From Butyriboletus loyo (Eukaryota > Basidiomycota > Agaricomycetes > Boletales > Boletaceae), in the NCBI GenBank assembly GCA_038093515.1, contig JBBPSI010000283.1, positions 1-28,590 of the forward strand: a stretch of DNA of 28,590 bases, given 5' to 3'. This document shows positions 19,296 through 28,330 of this stretch, one piece after another. The first letter of the stretch is position 1. Each line of letters opens with the position of its first letter. Under the pieces are notes generated by a model, which ran no database searches, was not told the DNA's origin, and saw only the letters and a program-made list of their open reading frames with translations. The translations under genes were made by a program, and so were the position numbers.

Positions 19296-20454
19296 TGTTA
19301 TGCTTGTGGCGCTAACAACCAGAACCTAGGCAGCACTCTGGAGTAGCTGCAGGACTCGTCTGGAGACTATCTCAGTCTATGTCCAAGTACTGGCACTTAG
19401 AGACTGGAGGGAAGGAGTTGCTAGCAAGTATATTGTGTAGAACTAGATGGGTTGTGCTAATACAAGGTGCTGAATGATGCTAGATGGGACTGAGAGTGAA
19501 GAACCCTGCTAAAGGAAGAACTTAATCCAATCAAAAGCAAAGAAATAAGAAAAGGGTGCAATATGATTGACCCCAAAGGGAAGTAGAGAGGTAATGAAGA
19601 GATGAACACCAGGAAAGGTCATTTCCACTGATGTCTTAACAGAAAACCTGATATTCCGGACTTCCTCTGCTATGGAATGGACTGGAGAGGACATGGAAAT
19701 GCAAGAGGATGAACAGAATCCGTTGGCTATGGCTTGAAGTTCAAGGAACAAGGGTGGAAGGTGACTAGACAATCACACAGAGAGGCAGAAGAGTTGAAAG
19801 TCATATTTTAGGTTGTAGTTACAACCTTTTTATAGTATGGGCATTTCCCAAGACTTGAAACACTAATGATAAGTGAAAACTAAGTAAAAATGTCAAGGAA
19901 ATCATTGACAGAATGTATATAATCATAGCAGTTGCCATAGAAGTCAAACAGAAATAATAAGTATGAGATCAAATAGAAAGGAACCTACCTGTGAACACTT
20001 TCTGGAAACATGGAATCTTGACATGGAACCTTGATGACCATGGAAATATTGGAATAGGATGGAACTCAACAAGGAAGAGGAATGGAAGTGAAGATAGTTG
20101 TGAAGTGATTGTTTGCAATGCATGTGAGTGCTGAATTGCCAGGAAGAGGAGTGATTGCGACCTAGAGGATATGTGTTCTCTACAGCAACAGGTATTTATA
20201 CAAACTAGACCCATGCACAGACCATGCCTACAATAGGTCATAGGAGTCATAACAAGTCTACTGGAGTTGTTATGAGTCAAAAGTGGAAAAGGGGATACAA
20301 CTCTGGAGTGATCTAGAGTAAAATGAAAATGGTGTCCAAATAAGAATGAACTGACTAAGCAGAACAGTTGAGCCATTGAAAGAATAGGAGTCTAGCCCTA
20401 AGGACAAATGGTAGACCATAGGGGTGAAAGGTGAAAGCATAGGAAATTGTAACA
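19296..20454 (-). repeat. LTR-A3, 5' LTR of Gyp-2 (holds LTR-B2)
   Basis: The pieces 19296-19470 and 20185-20454 match LTR-A2 closely. The TATA box lies near 20191-20198, the start motif complement at 19439-19448 and phased GAGTC cores at about 20243-20279. Note that LTR-B2 sits between the TATA box and the start motif, so this promoter is disrupted. Confidence 0.88.
19471..20184 (-). repeat. LTR-B2, probable solo LTR in LTR-A3
   Basis: It is about 714 bp and collinear with LTR-B1. The TATA box CTATAAAAAGG on the minus strand lies near 19831. The empty site in LTR-A2 is gcacc; here the right flank is gcaac and the left flank is altered, so the exact edges are uncertain by about 5 bp. Confidence 0.65.
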
Positions 20455-20570
20455 AGAGTGGATTATGGTCCACTGGGAACTGGGGGAGCAGGTGATATGC
20501 AGTATCATGGGAACAGTGGGGTGGCAGGACACATGAGCATGGGAAAATGAATTGGGGTAAAACTGTAACA
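20455..20570 (-). repeat. LTR-E1, first segment (5' end)
   Basis: On the minus strand it starts TGTTACAGTTTTACCCC like LTR-E2 and continues collinearly for about 110 bp, up to the Gyp-2 TSD. The CpG positions of E2 are TpG or CpA here. 20571-20601 beyond it is a short unassigned spacer. Confidence 0.85.
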
Positions 20571-20601
20571 CATGGCATCTAGCATTGTGTTATGACCACA
20601 G

Positions 20602-21061
20602 TTTTGGAATTGGTAATGTCCAACCAGGTGCACTGAGGGCAATGAAGGATGCAAGGGTAAACATATCAGTGGAAAGACTCACTGATAATACAAGAGAGAG
20701 TATTGAAAACAGGGGTACTTAAAGAGTATAAGGAGCAAGGCTCAACTTTAGAGATTTCACAGTAGTGGTGAAAGAACTGAAAGATCTAAAGAAAAGGAAC
20801 AAGCCATAAGGGCTGTCTTGTATACAGTACAGGAGTGTTTGTACTAGTGTACTGTATAGTACCTGTATAAGGTAAAGTATGAATCACATGACAATATGTT
20901 AGAGATAAGAGATAAAACTATGTATATCATCCAATAGCATAAGTAGAGCTATTTGTAATGTGACAAGCATGACTATGTCTAGATTATGATGTCATAAAGA
21001 CCAGTCTGGAAATGTAGTGGCTGTAAGTGAAATACAGAAATAGAATACTACCATTTCAATA
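20602..21061 (-). repeat. LTR-C4, 3' LTR of a copia element
   Basis: It is collinear with LTR-C2 and C3. On the minus strand the first bases are TATTGAAATGG, the decayed form of TGTTGAAACGG. It lies directly after the copia polypurine tract. No matching TSD is seen beyond its 3' end. Confidence 0.85.
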
Positions 21062-21072
21062 CTCCTCACTTT
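21062..21072 (-). promoter_or_regulatory. Copia polypurine tract
   Basis: The minus strand reads AAAGTGAGGAG directly before LTR-C4. This adjacency, together with the RNase H just upstream, identifies LTR-C as a Ty1/copia LTR. Confidence 0.7.
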
Positions 21073-21084
21073 AGCATTACTTCT

Positions 21085-21765
21085 TTATGGAATAGAAAGG
21101 TAAAAGAGAAAGGATGGACTAAACATTTTCAAACCTCTGCCATGCAGATTCTTTATAAAGATATCTGTGGCTTGTTGTTGAGTAGGAGTATAGAAGAGAG
21201 TAGTCTCCTTATTCTTGACACATTCCTGAATATAGTGAAATGGTATTGCAATATGCTTGCTGTGTCCTTCAATGGCAGGATTAGAAGCTAGAAGTATAGC
21301 TCCTTGATTATTAACTAGAAGGGGTAAAGGACCAAGTCTGTATCCCAACTCAAAGAACAAGGATCACATCCAAGAGAGCTGTTTGGCAGTCTCAGTCATG
21401 CCCATATATTCTGCTTCAGCTGAAGAATAAGTGATCTTGCATTGTTATCTGGATAACCATGATACTGTGCCAGATGCTAGAAATATACAATAACCTGTCA
21501 TAGAATGATGGGTCTCAATATCACCTACCCAGTCTGTGTCACTATAAGCAATGAAGCCAGAATTGGCTCTTGGACCAGTCTGGCTGTGTCCAGAATACAT
21601 TATACAAAGGTCTGGTGCTCCCATCAGATAGCAGACTATATAGAGAACTCTTTGCAAATACTCTTCTTATGGATTGGAAGAAAATTGTGACACCTCAATG
21701 ACAGCATGAGCAATATTGGATCTAGATCCAAGCATAATGAAGAGAAGAGATCTAATGATGGACTA
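21085..21765 (-). pseudogene. pol: Copia pol 3' end: RT tail and RNase H (truncated)
   Basis: This is the C-terminal part of a Ty1/copia polyprotein in one minus-strand frame. It opens at 21765 with the RT end (MLGSRSNIAHAVIEV; typical families read GTRPDIAYAV) and then EEYLQRVLYI. The RNase H follows with SDTDWVGD (first Asp), the GTVSW strand, SSAEAEYM (catalytic Glu) and NNQGAILLASNP (Asp replaced by Asn in the usual DNQ), then FYTPTQQQATDIF near the end. In-frame stops are a TAA just before EEYLQR, a TAA near 21443 and a TGA near 21362. The 5' part is cut by LTR-A4 of Gyp-4. It is non-functional. Confidence 0.9.
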
Positions 21766-22200
21766 TGTTACACTTGTGGCACTAACAACTAGACTTTCAG
21801 GTGGCACTCTCAAGTAGCTACAGGACTCTTGGAAGCAAAGTCTCAGACTATGTCTTAGTGCTGACACTAAGAGTCTGGGGTGAAACTAGTTGCTAGCAAG
21901 TATATTGCATAGAACTAGATGGGGGACTACAAGTACATGGCACAGTATTTATACTAAGGGGATCAGGGCACAGGCCAGGGCCTGATTGAGTCACATAAGT
22001 CATCAAGAGTCAGTATGAGTCGAGATGAGTCAAAGATACTAAAGTGGAAAGAATATTCTTGAGTATGAAGGAAAATAGCATCCAAATGAGAACATGATGA
22101 CTAAGCGAGATGGCTAGTCATACCAAGAATAGGGGTTAGGCCCTATGGGTGAATAGTAGTCCATAGAGAAGAACAAAAAGTGTAGCAGATCATAAAATCA
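21766..22200 (-). repeat. LTR-A4, 3' LTR of Gyp-4
   Basis: It is 435 bp with minus-strand ends TGATTTTATG and GTGTAACA. TATAAATAC lies near 21945. Five GTCA-type heptamers at 21987-22032 have core spacings of 9, 10, 10 and 10 bp, the longest phased array in the window. The minus-strand purine-rich GAAGGGAA (22201-22208) just before it is its likely polypurine tract. Confidence 0.85.
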
Positions 22201-22205
22201 TTCCC

Positions 22206-23058
22206 TTCTTACTGTGGAGGCTCTGACTCCACTACCTCAAATGACCCTTCACTGGGAGGCCCCCTAATTGAAATCATAGTCACAAGCATCATCAGGATTG
22301 AGATCTACCCAGGGATCATCCTGAAAACTGCAATTGGCAGCAATGTGGCTGATCCTGCTGCAGAGGCCACATCCTCATTCAGGACAAAATTCCTGAATGT
22401 GTCCTGGGATGACCCTCCTGCAGAAGGAACAGGTATAGTTGGGGCAGTCATGATGGAAATGTCTGACTGTTCCACATTCAAAGCAGGGTTGAGGGCAGAC
22501 AAGGCAAGGGCAAGAAGGCCCAGGGCTAGGCTCTAGAGATCTATCATCAAGGACAATGGGGGTGGAGCAGGTACTGTGGGAGGCAAGGTAGGAAGGTGGG
22601 GAGTCCAAGGAGGTAACAGAAGTGGTGGCATGGGGGCAGAGCTGGATTGTGGGAGTTCCCTTCCTAGTGGAGGATTGAGAGGTGACAGACCTTGCTGCCC
22701 TGTTTGCAATTCTTCTCCTGGCCATGGTAAGGGTAATGGTCCCAGGTATTGCTCCAACCTGGAGAAGTGGTTGGTAAGGTTGGTGATACATAGTGCAAGG
22801 TGGTAAGGGAGAGTGTTGATGAGTGACCCGGGGCTTGTTGACATCAGTCCAAAAGGACTCGAGGAACTTCCCAGTCGTTTCACATGAGGAGATTTCTACC
22901 AGGGTGGTGGACAGTGAGGCACACAGAAGGTGCGGGAACAGGGATTGATAGCAGAGTGACTGCTGTGGCAGAGCAAGGAGGGGGGTCTGGGCCATGTGCC
23001 ATTAGGCAAAGGAACCGAATGCAATTGGTAGACTGAAAGTAAAACTGCCTCTCCCTAG
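22206..23058 (-). pseudogene. ORF3 of Gyp-4, C-terminal two-thirds
   Basis: This is a second copy of the post-pol ORF, again directly 5' of an LTR-A. It keeps the segment FLESFWTDVNKPRVTHQHSP (FWTNVDEPQVAHQHSP in Gyp-2), then a Ser/Pro-rich linker. Three CCHC motifs follow: CFECGTVRHFHHDC (about 22446-22487), C-x2-C-x6-H-x4-C (about 22386-22433) and CGLCSRISHIAANC (about 22332-22373). TGA between knuckles 2 and 3 is at the same site as in Gyp-2. The frame after knuckle 3 is uncertain. The N-terminal part is missing because Gyp-3 inserted at 23059. Conservation of all metal ligands between diverged copies argues that ORF3 was translated when the family was active. Confidence 0.78.
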
Positions 23059-23498
23059 TGTTACAATTTCTTACATCTTTACTCCTCATCCTGTCGGTTT
23101 GCCATACTCACCTAGAGTACTACTCCTATTCTTTGAACAGCTTAACCATTCTACTTAGTCATCATCTCTTTTTGGACACTGTTTCTTTCATACTCCAGGT
23201 CTTTCTAGAGTATTCTTTCCATATTTGTCCCTTTGACTCATCTCAACTCAGACAGACTCTTGATGACTAATGCAACCCAATCAGGCCCTGGTCTGTGCCC
23301 AGATCTCCCTAGTATGAATACCAGCACCCTGCACAAGTAGCACCCCATCTAGTTCTATGTAATATACTTGCTAGTAAATCCTTCATTCAAAACTCTTAGT
23401 GCCAGCACTAAGACATAGTCTGAGACTAGCTTCCAAGAGTCCTGTAGCTACTCCAGAGTGCCACCTAGTGTCTAGTTGTTAGTGCTACAAGCATAACA
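23059..23498 (+). repeat. LTR-A5, 5' LTR of Gyp-3
   Basis: It is 440 bp from TGTTACAATTTC to GCATAACA. The start motif ATCTAGTTCT is at 23347-23356. The TATA box has decayed to TATGAATA (about 23314). Phased GACTC-type cores are at 23236, 23246, 23256 and 23266. Confidence 0.9.
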
Positions 23499-23514
23499 AA
23501 AGAACTAGAACTTC
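23499..23514 (+). promoter_or_regulatory. Gyp-3 primer-binding site, self-priming type
   Basis: AAAGAACTAGAAC follows the LTR. AGAACTAGA is complementary to nine of the ten bases of the LTR start motif at 23347-23356; the tenth has mutated. Confidence 0.7.
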
Positions 23515-23667
23515 CCCTTTGCTTCTGCTCTTTAGCAGTAAAGCCAACCTTCCCTCTCATCTACCATTACCACTCTGATCCCCAGATGTGTTGGTTGTTC
23601 CTTCTGTGTCCGATCTCCTGAATCCGAATCCGAATCCATCAATGTTGATCCCACCCCACCTGCTGAG

Positions 23668-24192
23668 TGTTGCGCAAGCAACGTGCAGTTGAATGCTAGC
23701 ACAAATACCTTTGCCACAAGCGGTCCTATACAACAGTTGCTGCGCTACACAAAGCACAGGCAGGTGATAAGGCTGGAGCTTCAACTTAATCCTCAACTGT
23801 TGCCAGCAAATAGACAAGTGGTTAAAACTAGGGAATCCTAGTCTAACCACAAGCCTTTATATATTGTACAGGGATGTGCACAGACCATGCTGTGCATGTG
23901 ATGAACTACTATACATGGCTAGACTAAAGAAGAGAAGCACAATGGTGATTAACCACACGAGGCGCGGGGATCAAAAAAGAAGAGAAGTAAACGGAGATTA
24001 AATACATGTGTCGTGACGTCATAGAGTCTAGGCCTGGTCTAGGCCCTGACATCATATGCTTAGTCAGCATGAGATCACATGTAAGTTCCCACAATCACGT
24101 GTGCTATGTCACGTGACCTTTGAAAGTGAAGTTGAAGGAAAACGACTAAGTCCAAAATGAAAGTGTACGAGTAAAATGTTATGATTATAACA
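23668..24192 (-). repeat. LTR-F2, solo LTR in Gyp-3 gag
   Basis: It is 525 bp with exact TSD ctgag at 23663-23667 and 24193-24197. The 3' end forms a small hairpin (GTTGC-GCAA-GCAAC). It carries an intact TGACGTCA near 24015 and CACGTG near 24097 and 24110. Confidence 0.93.
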
Positions 24193-24922
24193 CTGAGCCA
24201 CCAGCCCAGGAGGAATCTCTGTTCAAAAACCCACCTGAAGACCAGAGTGAAGGACACAGATTGGAACCAGATCAGCCAGATCAGCATGATCAGTATGATA
24301 GTGACTATCTCGACAATACCCCTCATATCTCTCCTCCCCCATCACCCCCATACCACTCTCCAGCCCTCCCAGATAACGACAATCCTATGGCTCCAGCGAT
24401 TAAAGCTGGTGTTCCTGTAGACTTCTCTGGCTGAAATGAAGATGCCACCTGATGGCTTCTTGTCATGCAGGGATATTTCCTCATGAACCCCTCTACCTTC
24501 CCTGACAACCACACAAAGATCATGACAATGCTTAACAAGATAAGTGAGGAAAAAGGAAAAACATTCTTAGAAGGATGGCTAAAACTCCTGATCGATGGAA
24601 ATCCTACCATGGAATAGCAAACTTTCACCATGGTCTGTGAAGACTTTGGAAATTTCTTCCATCCATTCAATGAAGGAGAGAGAGCCTGAATCAATTTAGG
24701 GAACTTGAAACAAGATCTAAAGGTCCACAAAGATGGCTACAAGACCTATGTCTCAGAATTCCAGCTGCTCTCCACCAAGTTGGAGATCATTGACCAAAAG
24801 GCCCTTATTGAATGGTTCATCAAGGAACTTGACCCTCACCTCTTCAAAGCCATCCTCTCCTGCAAGCATGTTCCCACCACACTCTACAATTGGACAAAGA
24901 AAACCACTGCCTTTCACACTCA

Positions 24923-25431
24923 ATGTTATAATCATAACATTTATTCGTACACTTTCACTTTGAACTTAGTTGTTTTCACTTTCAAAGGTCACGTGACATA
25001 GCGCACGTGATCGTGGGAACTTACATGTGATCTCATGCTGACTAAGCATATGATGTCATGGCCTAGACCAGGCCTAGACTCTATGACGTCATGACACATG
25101 TATTTAATCTCCGTTTACTTCTCTTCTTTTTGATCCCCACACCTCGTGTGGTTAATCACCGTTGTGCTTCTCTTCTTTAGTCTAGCCATGTATAGTAGTT
25201 CATCACATGCACAGCATGGTCTGTGTGCATCTCTGTATAATATATAAAGGCTCGTGGTTAGACTAGGATTCCCTAGTTTTAACCACTTGTCTATTCGCTG
25301 GCAACAGTTGAGGACTAAGCTAGAACTCCTAGTTCATACTTGCCAGGTATTTGTGTATACCTGCAACTGTAGTGGACCCTGTGTGACAAGGCATTCGTAC
25401 TGGCATTCGACCGTGCATTGCTAGCATAACA
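24923..25431 (+). repeat. LTR-F3, solo LTR in Gyp-3 gag
   Basis: It is 509 bp with exact TSD ctcaa at 24918-24922 and 25432-25436. It starts TGTTATAATCATAACA. Two CACGTGA motifs lie at about 24991 and 25005 and TGACGTCA near 25084, upstream of the TATATAAAGG box near 25242. It ends GCTAGCATAACA. Confidence 0.93.
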
Positions 25432-25892
25432 CTCAACACTGAAGGATCAATGATCTGTGAGCAGGAAAGTGATACATCCCCACCTTTTCCACCTCTGCTA
25501 AACCATCTACAAGCAAAAAGGACTCCACTGCCATGGATGTGGACACAGTATGACTCACCCTGGTACAGAAAGCAGAACATATGAAGCAGAACAAATGCTT
25601 CATCTGCCACCAAGTTGGCCGCCACTCCACCAACCATCCACACTCCTCTAGAAATGGCCAGTCTTCCCATAGTCCCCCTCCTCATCCCCCTTGCAACCCT
25701 CATCATGCCCATGCCACAATTGTTCCCCCACCAGCACCAAAGCCCTCTCCCCTTATTGACTACTTGTCTGAGTTAAAGGGATGAGGCACCCAGCAAGATG
25801 ATGTCCTGCAAGTGCTCAGAGCTTGCTTCGAGGAAGAAGAAAAGGAGACTGTCATGATAGTCATAGCTGAAGTTTGGCCAAAGGATTTTTAG

Positions 25893-27090
25893 ATAAGAGG
25901 GGAGTTTCAATGTCTTCACCTCTTCATATGATTGCTGTTATGATTGTCTACTCTTTTTTTCCTCTTCCATACAGACTACCATTTTCCCTGAGGCTTCACC
26001 TCCTATTCTTCGAATGGTCTAGCTGTTCTGCTTAGTCATGCTAACCCCTATTCCGGATACTATTTCTTTTCTACTCTAGAATGGTCTAGAGACTACTTCT
26101 TTTCCTTCCCTTTGACCCACCATGACTCATTCTGACTTGTAGTGCCTCTTACAACCTGATGTGGCATGGTCTGTGCATAGGTTCCATTTGTATAAATACC
26201 TAGTGCCTCTACCCCTGTACACTATCTAGTTCTACACAATCTATTTGCTAGCAGCTCTTTCCCTCCAGTCTCTAAGTGCTAGCACTTGGACATAGACTGA
26301 GATTGCCTTCTAATGAGTCCTGCAGCTACTCCAGAGTGCTGCCTAGGTTCTAGTTGTTAGCGCCACAAGCATAACAATTGCCCCTGTACTTGTATTGAAT
26401 CCCAAAGTGCAAGCAATTCATGTCCCAGTCTCTATTTTTGCACACAAAGGGGGTCAAATTGTCAACACATTTGCCCTGGTGGACAGTGGCACAACTGCAT
26501 GTTTCATAGATTGAGATCTAGTGAAATGAAGAGGGCTGGCTATGGAATGACTACCAAAGCCTCTCAGAGCCCAGAACATGGATGGAAAAAATAACCAAGA
26601 AGGAGTTATTCGCCACAAGGTCACCATCTCCATCAGAGTAGGAGAAACTGAGGAAGAATGCAGCTTCCTGGTCGTGAACTGTGGAAAAGAAAACACAATC
26701 CTGGGACTACCATGGCTTTGCAAAGCCAACCCAGTAATAGATTGGGCCACTGGCCATATCAATCTCCCAGATTTAGTATGAAAGCCCTGACACAACTCCC
26801 CACATGCAGTCATCCAGTGGTACCTGGACTTGGATCCAGACTCCAAGATAGCCAAGCTCTGGAAGAAGTGAGTGGATGCTTCTGCACAAGATGCATACCT
26901 CATCTGAAAAGCCACCATTGCCACTGAAATCGCCTTTCAGGAGGTCAAAGTGAAAGTAACGCTCCCCTCTCCCTTCAAGGGGTTTGCCAACATCTTTGAA
27001 AAGAAGAACACCAAGGAATTACCCCCATCTTGATCATTCGACCACACTATTGATCTGGATAAGGACTCTATCCCAAAGGACACCAAAGTA
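25893..27090 (+). pseudogene. pol: Gyp-3 pol 5' part: protease and pre-RT linker (broken)
   Basis: Pol lies in the -1 frame relative to gag and resumes after LTR-A6 with IAPVLVLNPK. The protease motif is VDSGTTACFID (about 26480-26512), an active-type DSGT. TGA and TAG-type stops follow at sites that code in Gyp-2 (FIDKD, KQRG, MEQL). The conserved protease end ILGLPWL and DWATGHI is present, then the linker toward RT (FANIFEKKNTKELPP, DLDKDSIPK). Tc1c cuts it before any RT motif. It is non-functional. Confidence 0.85.
25936..26376 (+). repeat. LTR-A6, solo LTR in Gyp-3 pol
   Basis: It is 441 bp with exact TSD attgc at 25931-25935 and 26377-26381. TATAAATAC lies near 26192, ATCTAGTTCT near 26225 (34 nt on) and phased GAC cores at 26115, 26125 and 26135. 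A member of the LTR-A family thus inserted into an older member of the same family. Confidence 0.93.
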
Positions 27091-27395
27091 CAGTGGCTCA
27101 AAAAACTGTCCGCATATTCACATGTTTTACATTAAATATCACTCAATGCAATAACCCCTGATCCTAACCCTAGGTGGTGGGTGTATGAAATATGGTACCC
27201 ACCCTTGGCCTTCTATTGGCCCAGGAATCAGGTAATATGGATAGGGTTGGATGGAATGTCAGCTATTTTAAAATGACAGTTGTTTGACTTTAAGTTTTGA
27301 TCACATATATTAGACCCTAGATGCTGTAATATCATTACATACATCCATAAAGGGTCCTATTATGTCACCTTTATATAACTGAGTGTCAGCCAACA

Positions 27396-27403
27396 TATAT
27401 AAA
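27396..27403 (+). promoter_or_regulatory. TATA box of the Tc1c transposase
   Basis: TATATAAA lies 35 bp upstream of the transposase ATG, between the terminal repeat and the gene. Confidence 0.5.
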
Positions 27404-27438
27404 CCCCATCCTCCTATGTTTATTTTCTCACCATCACC

Positions 27439-28005
27439 ATGAAATCCATTTCAACCTCTCTAAGACAAAATATTATCTCTCTCTCCTCTCTTGGCCTTTC
27501 AACTAGGAAGATTGCCTCCCAGACTGGCCTATGGAAGTCTACTGTGGCTAGAGTACTCCAAGAGATCCAACCTGACAAGGAGAAGCTTCATGCTGGCTGT
27601 CCTTCTAAGCTTACTCCTACCAACAAATGTGCTATTGTCCAGCAAATCATTACTGGCAAGGCCAAAAATGCAGTCCAGGCTACAAATTTCATTAGTTCCA
27701 TCATTGAACCTCCCATACCCTCACATACAGTAAGAAAAGACCTCAAGGAGGGTGCATTTAAAGGCTGTGATAAAGAAGAAGAAATGTCTTCTTCCAATCA
27801 GCCCTAGAAAAAGATGATTTGCCTTTGCTATCAAGTATCAATAAGGACTGGAAGAGGATTATTTGGTCAGATGAGACCAAAATAAATAGAATTGGGTCAG
27901 GTGGACAGGAGTGTATGTGTGGAAAAAGAAGACAAAGGGCCTAACTGCCAGAGAGGTTACAGGTACAGTCAAGTTTGGAGCAAATTTCCTGATGGTATAG
28001 GGTTC
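27439..28005 (+). pseudogene. Tc1c transposase, N-terminal half (broken)
   Basis: ATG-initiated (MKSIST). The first 105 codons are open: a helix-turn-helix pair, then AGCPSKLTP (GRPR-like with Cys) and KAKNAVQAT. A frameshift follows near 27755. In a shifted frame the catalytic region is recognisable as DWKRIIWSDETKIN (Asp codon 27870-27872), with TGA and TAA stops before it and TAG (27998-28000) replacing the Trp of the conserved MVWG strand. The second and third catalytic residues are absent because the element ends near 28010. It is a distinct subfamily from Tc1a and Tc1b. Confidence 0.85.
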
Positions 28006-28011
28006 AATGGA

Positions 28012-28325
28012 GTGAGTGATTTGTCCATTTGGAAGAAGTAGCCATGCCCATTTAATGAAACAGGGATTCCCTTGAGCAAAAGGTAGGTAGTTGCATAGTA
28101 CTTGAGCAAGTGCATTGTCAGGAAAGACAGGATACTTGGACTGTTTATAAAGGAGGACATCACCATCACTGAGGTCCATGGAGCTATGGGGAAGTCCTTT
28201 GGAAGGGGTGTTGAGCTCTGACATGATAGTGATTAGCATGTTGACTTGCAAGCAGCATACACCCTCTTGAGCAAGGTTCAGATACAGGAAGACCTGTTTA
28301 TAGATCTTGTATTCAACTGCTCTCT
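28012..28325 (-). pseudogene. Unrecognised ORF fragment, about 104 codons
   Basis: This minus-strand frame is open from a TAA at about 28325-28327 to the Tc1c junction, without internal stops and with no plausible start of its own, so it looks like an internal piece of a longer protein. It contains the hydrophobic, aromatic-rich segment GNPCFIKWAWLLLPNGQ after a Leu-rich helix-like stretch (PDNALAQVLCNYL). No membrane span or metal site is evident. It does not resemble the gypsy, copia or Tc1 proteins here. It is bounded by LTR-F4 on its 5' side and Tc1c on its 3' side, so either a host exon or another transposon class was cut by both. I do not recognise the family. Confidence 0.4.
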
Positions 28326-28330
28326 GTTAT

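Larger units (their letters stand above)
9547..20454 (-). mobile_element. Gyp-2, two-LTR Ty3/gypsy chromovirus with ORF3 downstream of pol
   Basis: Its boundaries are set by exact TSD agagt at 9542-9546 and 20455-20459, with LTR-E1 sequence on both sides. The order on the minus strand is 5' LTR-A3, primer site, gag, protease, RT, RNase H, integrase plus chromodomain, ORF3, polypurine tract, 3' LTR-A2. Later insertions are LTR-F1, LTR-S2, LTR-C3, Tc1b (with LTR-D2) and LTR-B2; without them the element is about 7.0 kb. The first 160 bp of the two LTRs compared by eye differ at only a handful of positions, all transitions. The coding regions are all broken. Confidence 0.92.
23540..25892 (+). pseudogene. 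gag: Gyp-3 gag (broken, split by two LTR-F copies)
   Basis: It aligns with Gyp-1 and Gyp-2 gag. The N-terminal extension (about 23550-23667, then 24198-24386) has the acidic, proline-rich DSDYLDNTPHISPPPSPPYH and no ATG. The core runs from Met 24387-24389 (WLLVMQGYF, LGNLKQD, HKDGYKTYV, EWFIKELDP), and the knuckle CFICHQVGRHSTNHPH (about 25591-25638) has its last Cys replaced by His. Stops include TGA near 24432, TGA near 24451, TAG near 24616 and TGA near 25782, all at sites coding in another copy. LTR-F2 and LTR-F3 interrupt it. The terminal TAG at 25890-25892 matches the end of the other two copies. Confidence 0.85.
23059..27090 (+). mobile_element. Gyp-3, chromovirus copy on the plus strand (5' LTR to RT start)
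   Basis: 5' LTR-A5, primer site, gag and protease are followed by the linker before RT, where Tc1c inserted at TA (27089-27090). It holds solo LTRs F2, F3 and A6, each with exact TSDs. It inserted into Gyp-4 ORF3 (left flank cctag). The rest of pol, ORF3 and the 3' LTR are outside the window or lost. Confidence 0.9.
27091..28010 (+). mobile_element. Tc1c, 3'-truncated Tc1-like element
   Basis: It begins CAGTGGCTCAAAAAACTG right after TA (27089-27090) in Gyp-3 pol. A degenerate inverted copy of the end (GACAGTTGTTTGA near 27283) suggests a terminal repeat of about 205 bp with the same internal design as Tc1a and Tc1b. Its 3' half is missing; sequence changes to an unrelated ORF near 28010. 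Confidence 0.82.

Noticed and set aside
20571..20601. Possible short gene or TSD remnant between LTR-E1 and LTR-C4
   Set aside because: Only 31 bp; it shares catggcatctag with about 6885 inside Tc1a, which is too short to interpret.
22576..22806. Plus-strand ORF opposite ORF3 of Gyp-4
   Set aside because: It is antisense to the conserved ORF3 frame and has no match in the Gyp-2 copy.
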